Shown: positions 1 to 5,018, counted from the stretch's first letter. The stretch is 5,272 nt of DNA from an uncultured Pelagibacteraceae bacterium (GCA_902608305.1 CACLNK010000044.1:1-5272); one strand, 5' to 3'. Numbers and translations are program-made. The notes: generated from the sequence alone by a model not told the origin.

Positions 1-295
1 CTAATAATATTATTTGATTTTCTAAGTTTTGGCTTTTTCCCCAAGCATTCATTACGTATGGATCATTAATAGATATACAAATAACTTTTTTAATTCCATT
101 TTTTTTAATTTCTTCGGATGCATTTATGAAACTTGGTAGATGTTTTTCAGAGCAAGTTGGCGTAAAAGCGCCAGGAAGACCAAATAAAATTGTTTTTTCA
201 CCATTAATAATTTTTTTTATTGATACTTCTTTTGGATCTTTTTCTAATAGAAAAACTTTTGCATCGGGCAATTTATCTCCGACTTTTACTTTCAT
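1..295 (-). CDS. Prx5-type peroxiredoxin (thiol peroxidase), 3' end cut by window edge
   Basis: Reading the minus strand from ATG at 295-293 gives 98 codons with no stop before the window ends, so the C-terminal part is missing. The protein has the peroxiredoxin active-site signature PxxxTxxC as PGAFTPTC at residues 41-48, making Cys48 the peroxidatic cysteine. It continues SEKHLPSF, the form typical of the Prx5/AhpC-TSA redoxin branch, and later VICISIND around residues 71-78, matching the strand after the active site in that family. Family knowledge: these enzymes reduce hydrogen peroxide and alkyl hydroperoxides in the cytoplasm using thioredoxin or glutathione/glutaredoxin, and are usually about 160 residues. 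Whether a C-terminal resolving cysteine exists cannot be seen; Cys73 is the only other cysteine in the visible part. No Shine-Dalgarno sequence precedes the ATG. The gene is divergent from the hydrolase, with 35 bases between the start codons. Confidence 0.93.
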   Translation of the reverse strand, partial: MKVKVGDKLPDAKVFLLEKDPKEVSIKKIINGEKTILFGLPGAFTPTCSEKHLPSFINASEEIKKNGIKKVICISINDPYVMNAWGKSQNLENQIILL

Positions 296-330
296 TATTT
301 TTGTTATATATTTTATCTTCAGTAAAAGAA
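296..330. promoter_or_regulatory. Very short divergent spacer between peroxiredoxin and hydrolase genes
   Basis: Only 35 bases separate two divergent start codons, so promoters for both genes must lie here or inside the opposing coding region. AT-rich -10-like hexamers can be picked on both strands: TATATT at 307-312 on plus, and TATAAC read on minus from 308 to 303. I see no convincing -35 at proper spacing for either. AAAGAA just before the hydrolase ATG is at best a weak ribosome binding site. The promoter calls are tentative; the compact arrangement is certain if the two starts are right. Confidence 0.3.
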
Positions 331-1134
331 ATGAATAAAATTTATTATACTTTAATATTTATTTTTGCCGTATATTTAATTATTACACTTTTTCTATATT
401 TTTTTCAAAGAAAGTTATTATATTACCCAACAACAAATAATTATTCTGGTGATTCTTTAGTTGTTTTAATAGAAAAAGTTAAAATAAAAACTAAAGACAA
501 TATTGAACTTTTATCCTGGTATCACAAAAAAAATATTAATGATTATAAAACTATTCTTTTTTTACATGGTAATGCTGGAACTTTAGAAAATAGAATATAT
601 AAAATTAATTATTTTAAAGATATAAATGTAAATTTTCTCCTTCTTTCCTGGAGAGGATTTAGTGGAAATAATGGAGATCCATCTGAAAAAGGTATTTATG
701 AAGACGCAAGAAGTGCTGTTAGGTGGCTTAAAAATAAAGGAATAGTAGAAAAAAATATTATTATTTACGGTGAATCTCTTGGCACAGGTGCTGCAGTAGA
801 GATCGCTCAAAATAACGATTTTGCTGGTGTAATTTTAGAATCTCCTTTTACATCCATGGTTGATGCCGGTAAAACTCATTATCCTTTTTTTCCAGTAAGG
901 TTATTACTTAAAGACAAGTATGAGAGCGATAAAAAAATTAAAAATATAAAATCTCCAATTTTAATTATGCACGGAGAAGTTGATAGGATAGTTCCTTTTT
1001 GGATGGGGAAAAAAATGTATAAATTGGCAAATGAGCCCAAGTATTCTTATTTTTCAAAATATGACGATCACATGATGGAATATAATGAAAAACTTTTAAA
1101 TAAACTAAAAAAATTCATTTATAGCTTAAATTAA
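331..1134 (+). CDS. Membrane-anchored alpha/beta hydrolase (BEM46/ABHD13-like serine hydrolase)
   Basis: This is a 267-residue protein. An N-terminal hydrophobic segment at about residues 5-25 looks like a single membrane anchor. It is followed by QRKLLYYPT, the junction typical of the BEM46/ABHD13-type hydrolases (COG1073-like). The catalytic parts are in canonical order: HGNAG at 79-83 (oxyanion-hole loop), GESLG at 147-151 with nucleophile Ser149, HGEVDRIVP with Asp218 as the likely acid, and DDH with His247. The triad is complete, so the enzyme should be active, probably as an esterase, lipase or acyl-transfer enzyme; its substrate cannot be told from sequence. I chose the ATG at 331 because an upstream in-frame ATG at 220 would add 37 residues lying inside the divergent peroxiredoxin gene and would displace the anchor from the N-terminus. 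The next gene on this strand starts 52 bases downstream, with no clear terminator between. Confidence 0.88.
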   Translation: MNKIYYTLIFIFAVYLIITLFLYFFQRKLLYYPTTNNYSGDSLVVLIEKVKIKTKDNIELLSWYHKKNINDYKTILFLHGNAGTLENRIYKINYFKDINVNFLLLSWRGFSGNNGDPSEKGIYEDARSAVRWLKNKGIVEKNIIIYGESLGTGAAVEIAQNNDFAGVILESPFTSMVDAGKTHYPFFPVRLLLKDKYESDKKIKNIKSPILIMHGEVDRIVPFWMGKKMYKLANEPKYSYFSKYDDHMMEYNEKLLNKLKKFIYSLN

Positions 1135-1171
1135 GTCACAATTTAAACAAATCATCTGCAAAATTACATTC

Positions 1172-1201
1172 TACTTTAAATTTAAAATGAAATTTAAAGT
1201 A
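1172..1201. repeat. Perfect 12-bp inverted repeat with a start codon in its loop
   Basis: TACTTTAAATTT at 1172-1183 is exactly complementary to AAATTTAAAGTA at 1190-1201. The six bases between them (1184-1189, AAAATG) contain the ATG of the exported-protein gene. In mRNA this would be a 12-bp stem with a hexaloop presenting the start codon; in DNA it is a palindrome that could be an operator. The stem has only two G-C pairs, and A/T palindromes arise easily in such a genome, so function is unproven. Confidence 0.5.
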
Positions 1202-1753
1202 ACAATTATAATTATTTTTTTATTATCATTTATTCAAAATTCTAACTCAGAAAATAATTTAGCAAGTGTAGATAATATTTTTCATATAGGAAAAATGGAC
1301 TCTCACAATAAAAATTTTGTTCTTTTTTTTAAAACAAGGGAGAAAGCTATTTTAGCGAGAGGTGAAGAATTTAATTATATAACTGATTACCCTCAAGATT
1401 TATATATTTATGATAGGAAAACGAAAGAAACTAAACCTTTAATAACATATGATTGGTTTCCAAGACGTGCAAAGTTTTATTTATCTGATTATGATTTCCC
1501 AGTTTTCCCTGAAGATTTTGCTTATTATTTAATGAAAGATAATAAAACTTTAATTATGCTAAGTGCAGTTAAAAATATAAATCAAAGTTTTAAATTTGAT
1601 ATATCAACAAAAAAATTGCACAAACATTCAACTAAAGGAAAATTGGATTTTATAATTTCATCAATTACAAAAGATTGCGGTTTTTCAAGCATGAATGATA
1701 CTTATAAATGCAACTATTATAAGCCACTAATATCTCAAAATTTAATTAATTAG
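1187..1753 (+). CDS. Exported protein of unknown function with two cysteines
   Basis: I do not recognise this 188-residue protein. It begins with a lysine-containing N-terminus, a hydrophobic core at about residues 6-16 (TIIIIFLLSF region) and a polar stretch ending SNS at 19-21. That is a good Sec signal peptide with cleavage likely after Ser21, so the product is probably periplasmic or secreted; there is no lipobox cysteine. The mature part is rich in aromatic residues and lysine, with clusters such as DYPQDLYIYD (68-76 area) and YDFPVFPEDFAYYL (102-115). The only two cysteines, Cys164 and Cys175, lie close together near the C-terminus and could form a disulfide. Alternating hydrophobic segments suggest mostly beta structure; that is an impression only. 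The start codon sits in the loop of an inverted repeat and has no Shine-Dalgarno sequence. The stop overlaps the end of convergent ftsY by 8 bases. A real gene is likely because of the clean signal peptide and length. Confidence 0.75.
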   Translation: MKFKVTIIIIFLLSFIQNSNSENNLASVDNIFHIGKMDSHNKNFVLFFKTREKAILARGEEFNYITDYPQDLYIYDRKTKETKPLITYDWFPRRAKFYLSDYDFPVFPEDFAYYLMKDNKTLIMLSAVKNINQSFKFDISTKKLHKHSTKGKLDFIISSITKDCGFSSMNDTYKCNYYKPLISQNLIN

Positions 1754-2663
1754 TTTCAATAAATGCGTTCGCAAATTTTTCCGCATCAAATATTTGCAAG
1801 TCATCTTCTTTTTCTCCAAGTCCAAGTGCTATAATTGGTAACTTATATTTTTTTGCTACAGCGATTAATATTCCACCTTTAGCTGTACTGTCTAGTTTTG
1901 TCATAACTAATCCAGTCACAGGAATTATTTTATTAAATTCTTCAACTTGATTTAGAACATTTTGGCCTGTGGTTGCATCTAAAATTAATATTACCTCATG
2001 AGGAGCATTTTCATCGATTTTTTTAGCAACATTCGCAATTTTTTTATATTCATCCATTAAATTTTTTTTATTTTGTAATCGTCCAGCCGTATCTATTAGG
2101 ACATAATTAAAATTATTTTTTTTTGCAGTATCTATTGCTTTATAAGCAACTGAAGCAGCATCTGAACCTTGATCAGACTTAACAATTTCTACATCAATTT
2201 TTTTAGCCCAATTTTCTAATTGTTCAATTGCAGCTGCTCTAAAAGTATCACATGCTGAAAATAAGATTTTATTGTTATTAGATTTTAAAATTTTTCCAAT
2301 TTTGCCTATGGTTGTTGTTTTGCCAACACCATTAACTCCAGAAATAAGTAATATTTTAAGAAATTCAATTTTATTAAAAAAATCAATTTTTTCTAAAGGC
2401 TTCATTAATTCAATTATATATTTTTTCAAAATTATATTTACTTCATTTAAGGTATCTTTTTTTGGATCAATTTTTTCAGCTGAAATAATTTCTTTTATTT
2501 CTGAAGCTGCAGTAACACCAACATCAGACCCAATTAAATATTCTTCAACTTGATCAAGTGTTTTATCATCAATTTCTTTTTTAATAATTATATCTCTTAG
2601 TCCAGAAGTAAATGTTGAGGCACTTTTTTTAAAACCTATTTTAAACTTTTCAAAAATTCCCAT
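1746..2663 (-). CDS. ftsY: Signal recognition particle receptor GTPase FtsY
   Basis: This 305-residue protein carries the full SRP-GTPase NG domain. After an N-terminal helical N domain (about 1-100) come the P-loop GVNGVGKTTT at 109-118, DTFRAAA at 139-145 (insertion-box/G2 region), DTAGR at 191-195 (G3), TKLD at 255-258 (G4) and the closing GLGEKEDDL around 281-289. Family role: FtsY docks SRP-bound ribosomes at the inner membrane by forming a GTP-dependent heterodimer with Ffh and hands the nascent chain to SecYEG or YidC. It lacks the long acidic A domain of the E. coli protein; the N-terminal MGIFEKFKIGFKK can form a basic amphipathic helix that would bind membrane lipids directly, as in other short FtsY proteins. 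Its ATG overlaps the dapF stop by one base (TAATG), implying translational coupling. Its partner gene ffh starts on the other strand just beyond dapF. Confidence 0.97.
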   Translation of the reverse strand: MGIFEKFKIGFKKSASTFTSGLRDIIIKKEIDDKTLDQVEEYLIGSDVGVTAASEIKEIISAEKIDPKKDTLNEVNIILKKYIIELMKPLEKIDFFNKIEFLKILLISGVNGVGKTTTIGKIGKILKSNNNKILFSACDTFRAAAIEQLENWAKKIDVEIVKSDQGSDAASVAYKAIDTAKKNNFNYVLIDTAGRLQNKKNLMDEYKKIANVAKKIDENAPHEVILILDATTGQNVLNQVEEFNKIIPVTGLVMTKLDSTAKGGILIAVAKKYKLPIIALGLGEKEDDLQIFDAEKFANAFIETN

Positions 2664-3487
2664 TAAAGTTTTATCTCTATTTCTTTTATTTCAGAAACAG
2701 GACCTTTCATATGAATATTGTTTTTTTCATCGATAGAAATTGATAATTTTCCAAGTTCAAACTCAATATCAACTTCTTTGTTTACACATCCAAGAGTATA
2801 TCCAGCAACGGCAGTTGCGCATGCTGCTGTTCCACAAGCTTTAGTTAATCCAGCACCTCTCTCCCATACTTTAACTCGGACTAAGTTTTTATTTACTAAT
2901 TTAGCAAGAGTTACATTACATTTTTCAGGAAAAAGCTTGTCATTTTCAATTGAAGGTCCAATTTTTTTAATATTAAAATTATCAATATTTTCTACAAAAA
3001 AAATAACATGAGGATTTCCCACATTAACTGCAGTGCCACCTATATGTTCATTATTATTTTCATCTAATATTTTGATACCTAGATTTTTAGTATTTTTATT
3101 TTCATTTATAGGAATTTTATTCCACTGGAATTTTGGACTACCAATATTAGTTTCAACCAAATTATTATTTAATATTTTTGATTTTAATATCGATGAAGAA
3201 GTCCAGACTGTAATTTCTTTTTTATTATTTTGTTTAGATAGTAGATAAGCTACACATCTAGTACCATTGCCACACGCTCCAGAAATACTTCCATCAGAAT
3301 TAAAAAACTCTAAACTCGCATCTAATTCTTTATTTTTTTTTATAATAATAAGTTGATCGCACCCAATAAAGTTTCTGTCACAAATTTTAACAATTTCTTT
3401 TTTGGAAAATTCTATAATTTTGTCCCTTAGATCGATGATTACAAAATCATTACCTAAACCATCCATTTTATAAGCTTTAATATCCAT
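2663..3487 (-). CDS. dapF: Diaminopimelate epimerase
   Basis: The 274-residue product matches full-length DapF, a cytoplasmic cofactor-independent racemase that converts LL-diaminopimelate to the meso form for lysine and peptidoglycan synthesis. The two-domain fold is marked by its two catalytic cysteines: ACGNGTRC with Cys72, and ACGTAA with Cys218. Substrate-binding residues are all present: Asn13 (GNDF), Asn63 (FFNSDGS), Asn158 (NVGNPH), Asn191, and Glu209-Arg210 (WERGAG). The start ATG at 3487-3485 precedes the conserved KMDGLGNDF block by six residues, as is usual. It has no visible Shine-Dalgarno sequence. It is the first gene of the minus-strand unit dapF-ftsY, and its stop overlaps the ftsY start by one base. 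In many Alphaproteobacteria a MiaB-like methylthiotransferase gene (mtaB) lies between these two; it is absent here. Confidence 0.97.
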   Translation of the reverse strand: MDIKAYKMDGLGNDFVIIDLRDKIIEFSKKEIVKICDRNFIGCDQLIIIKKNKELDASLEFFNSDGSISGACGNGTRCVAYLLSKQNNKKEITVWTSSSILKSKILNNNLVETNIGSPKFQWNKIPINENKNTKNLGIKILDENNNEHIGGTAVNVGNPHVIFFVENIDNFNIKKIGPSIENDKLFPEKCNVTLAKLVNKNLVRVKVWERGAGLTKACGTAACATAVAGYTLGCVNKEVDIEFELGKLSISIDEKNNIHMKGPVSEIKEIEIKL

Positions 3488-3510
3488 ATATTAGATATTT
3501 AACTTATTTA

Positions 3511-3536
3511 TTGACTTTTTGAACCTCTATTATAAT
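3511..3536 (+). promoter_or_regulatory. Likely sigma70-type promoter for the ffh-rpsP transcript
   Basis: A perfect -10 box TATAAT lies at 3531-3536, and TTGACT (five of six matches to the -35 consensus) at 3511-3516. The spacer is only 14 bases, shorter than the optimal 17, so the -35 may contribute little. The predicted start, about 7 bases after the -10, falls at about 3542-3543. That is exactly where the first strand of the leader RNA stem (GTCG, 3542-3545) begins, which supports the assignment independently. Confidence 0.6.
3529..3534 (-). promoter_or_regulatory. Possible -10 box for dapF-ftsY, overlapping the ffh -10
   Basis: The eight bases ATTATAAT at 3529-3536 are self-complementary, so the minus strand also reads TATAAT (from 3534 down to 3529). 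It is correctly oriented to start a dapF transcript near 3522, giving a short AT-rich leader of about 34 bases. No good -35 is seen upstream on the minus strand (about 3552-3557 reads TTTTTG), so this is a weak call. If real, the two SRP GTPase transcripts share one bidirectional -10. Confidence 0.3.
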
Positions 3537-3541
3537 TTGGC

Positions 3542-3645
3542 GTCGTTTCCGCAAAAACAGCAATTTGCGGTGTCTTTGGAAACAAAGAGATCGACACTAG
3601 TCAGCGAGGGTTCGCCCACTAGTGCGTTTACTGCTGTGTGTAATT
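3542..3645 (+). ncRNA. Structured 5' leader RNA of ffh (cis-regulatory candidate)
   Basis: Pairings found by hand: P1 GTCG 3542-3545 with CGAC 3592-3595; P2 CCGCAAA 3549-3555 with TTTGCGG 3564-3570; P3 TCTTTG 3573-3578 with CAAAGA 3583-3588, capped by a GAAA tetraloop. P1 encloses P2 and P3 as a three-way junction. P4, ACTAGT at 3596-3601 with ACTAGT at 3618-3623, abuts P1. It contains either GCGA/TCGC (3604-3607 with 3612-3615) or GGG-TTCG-CCC (3608-3617). The P2 loop ACAGCA (3557-3562) is complementary to TGCTGT (3632-3637) near the ffh start, a 6-bp pseudoknot. G+C is 50/100 over 3541-3640, far above the flanks. There is no terminator hairpin with a T tract, so control of translation is more likely than attenuation. 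From memory, a regulatory RNA upstream of ffh has been reported in Pelagibacter. It is not the SRP RNA: the conserved GGAAG...AGCAGC domain is absent. Confidence 0.8.
3632..3645 (+). promoter_or_regulatory. ffh translation-initiation region, no Shine-Dalgarno, pseudoknot strand
   Basis: The 14 bases before the ATG at 3646 contain no purine-rich ribosome binding site. Instead, the place where one would be is occupied by TGCTGT (3632-3637), the 3' strand of the predicted pseudoknot, followed by 8 unpaired bases and the start codon. Formation or release of the pseudoknot would be expected to block or open ribosome loading. This is inferred from position and complementarity only. Confidence 0.5.
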
Positions 3646-5004
3646 ATGTTTGAAAATTTGACAAATAAATTTGAAGAAATATTTTCTTCTTTAAAAAAGT
3701 CACCTTCACTTGATGAAAAGCAAGTTGATGAAGGGCTTAGAAATATTAGGCAAGCGTTACTTGAAGCTGATGTTTCTCTTTCTGTTGCAAAAGAGTTTGT
3801 AAATAATGTTAAGCCCAAAGCTTTAGGACAAGAAATTATTCGGTCTACTTCACCTGGCCAAATGGTAGTCAAGATTGTTCATGATGAATTAGTCCATTTG
3901 TTGGGAGAAAGTAATTCTGAGATAAATTTAAATGCAGTTCCACCAGTCCCAATCATGTTGGTTGGTTTGCAAGGTTCAGGAAAAACTACAACGACAGCTA
4001 AACTAGCAAAATTCTTAGAGAAAAATAATAAAAAAAAAATCATGATGGTAAGTTTAGATGTTTATAGGCCTGCTGCCCAAGAACAGTTAAAAAAATTAGG
4101 TGAGCAAAACAACATTTTAACTTTACCAACAATCGAAGGCCAGCTGCCAGCAGATATATGTAAAAGAGCACTTAGTGCAGCAACTTTAAATGGTGCAGAA
4201 GTGATACTTTTTGATACTGCAGGAAGAACTCAAATTGATCTTCAAATGATGAGTGAGATTAAAGAAATTGAAAACATTATTAAGCCCAGTGAAGTTATAT
4301 TAGTAGCCGATTCTCTTACAGGACAAGTAGCGGCAGAAGTAGCAAAAGAATTTAAAAATACAGTAAATGTTTCAGGAATAATTCTTACTAGAGCAGATGG
4401 CGATGGTAGAGGGGGTGCAGCAGTAAGTATGAAATTTGTTTCTCAAGTTCCGATAAAATTTTTAGGAGTTGGAGAAAAAATAGAAAATTTTGAAGTTTTT
4501 CATCCAGATAGAATTGCAAATAGAATACTTGGAATGGGAGATATTGTATCTTTAGTAGAAAAAGCTGCAGAAGATTTAGGAGAAGAAAATATTAAAAAGG
4601 CAGAAGAAAATTTAAAAAAAGGAAACTTCTCTATGCAAGATTATTTAACTCAATTAAGACAAATGAAAAAAATGGGTGGTATAGAAGGCTTAATGTCTTT
4701 TATGCCAGGTGTTTCAAAAATTAAATCTCAAATGGATAAAGCTGGTGTTGACGAAACAATTATAAAACAAAATGAAGCAATAATTTTATCAATGACCAAA
4801 CAAGAACGAGAGAACCCAAAGATAATTAATGGTTCGAGAAGAAAAAGAATTGCTAATGGTTCTGGAACAGATGTGGCCACTATCAATAAATTGTTAAAAC
4901 AATTTAAAATGATGTCTGAAATGATGAAAAAGATGTCAAAAGGAAATCTGAAAGGTATGAGCGACAAAGGCATATCTCCAGAACTTTTTAATCAACTTAA
5001 ATAA
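3646..5004 (+). CDS. ffh: Signal recognition particle protein Ffh (SRP54 homologue)
   Basis: The 452-residue product is full length. An N domain (about 1-95, with RQALLEADVSL at 35-45) precedes the G domain: P-loop GLQGSGKTTT 107-116, DVYRPAA 138-144, DTAGR 190-194, TRADGDGRGGAA 248-259 (G4 with Arg in place of the usual Lys, common in Alphaproteobacteria) and GVGEK 274-278. The methionine-rich M domain (about 300-440) contains GSRRKRIANGSG at 396-407, the SRP RNA-binding signature, and many methionines at 423-438. Ffh binds 4.5S RNA and signal sequences of nascent inner-membrane proteins, then FtsY. I chose ATG 3646 because it gives the usual N-terminus MFENLTNKFEEIF; the upstream in-frame GTG at 3622 lies within hairpin P4 of the leader. 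rpsP follows 14 bases downstream, so the two are co-transcribed. The codons at 4030-4039 include ten consecutive A bases, but the frame stays intact. Confidence 0.98.
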   Translation: MFENLTNKFEEIFSSLKKSPSLDEKQVDEGLRNIRQALLEADVSLSVAKEFVNNVKPKALGQEIIRSTSPGQMVVKIVHDELVHLLGESNSEINLNAVPPVPIMLVGLQGSGKTTTTAKLAKFLEKNNKKKIMMVSLDVYRPAAQEQLKKLGEQNNILTLPTIEGQLPADICKRALSAATLNGAEVILFDTAGRTQIDLQMMSEIKEIENIIKPSEVILVADSLTGQVAAEVAKEFKNTVNVSGIILTRADGDGRGGAAVSMKFVSQVPIKFLGVGEKIENFEVFHPDRIANRILGMGDIVSLVEKAAEDLGEENIKKAEENLKKGNFSMQDYLTQLRQMKKMGGIEGLMSFMPGVSKIKSQMDKAGVDETIIKQNEAIILSMTKQERENPKIINGSRRKRIANGSGTDVATINKLLKQFKMMSEMMKKMSKGNLKGMSDKGISPELFNQLK

Positions 5005-5007
5005 TAA

Positions 5008-5013
5008 AAGGAG
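5008..5013 (+). promoter_or_regulatory. Strong Shine-Dalgarno sequence of rpsP
   Basis: AAGGAG lies five bases before the ATG at 5019. It is the only near-consensus ribosome binding site in the window; the other visible starts have weak or no such motif. It fixes the rpsP start and points to high-level translation of this gene. Confidence 0.85.
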
Positions 5014-5018
5014 AAGAA

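Noticed and set aside
220..330. Longer N-terminus for the hydrolase, starting at ATG 220
   Set aside because: It would overlap the divergent peroxiredoxin gene by 76 bases and put 37 extra residues ahead of the membrane anchor; ATG 331 fits the family better.
126..338. Open frame of 70 codons on the plus strand
   Set aside because: It is antisense to the well-supported peroxiredoxin, and its translation resembles no protein.
583..810. Minus-strand open frame opposite the hydrolase
   Set aside because: It is antisense to the hydrolase catalytic core and has no recognisable features; a product of low G+C codon use.
1126..1146. TTAAATT / AATTTAA hairpin after the hydrolase as a terminator
   Set aside because: The 7-bp stem is all A/T, overlaps the stop codon, and is not followed by a T tract; it is too weak to support.
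2272..2553. Plus-strand open frame opposite ftsY
   Set aside because: It is antisense to the FtsY P-loop and N domain, with no signature of its own.
2718..3248. Two plus-strand open frames (2718-3011 and 3033-3248) opposite dapF
   Set aside because: Both are shadows of dapF, which has every catalytic residue.
3602..3617. tRNA or tmRNA T-arm suggested by GGGTTCGCCC
   Set aside because: There is no acceptor stem, anticodon arm or CCA context; the T-loop pattern GTTCRA is not met and the segment fits inside hairpin P4.
3622..3645. ffh start at GTG 3622, adding eight residues
   Set aside because: That GTG is within the P4 helix of the leader; the ATG at 3646 gives the conserved Ffh N-terminus.
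3542..3645. 4.5S SRP RNA gene (ffs) in the ffh upstream region
   Set aside because: The conserved apical domain with GGAAG and AGCAGC is missing and the fold is a multi-branch structure, not one long hairpin.
3597..3872. Minus-strand open frame across the ffh leader and 5' end
   Set aside because: It is antisense to conserved ffh codons and to the structured leader; serine-rich translation typical of a shadow frame.
4728..4973. Minus-strand open frame opposite the 3' part of ffh
   Set aside because: It is antisense to the conserved SRP RNA-binding M domain; no independent evidence.
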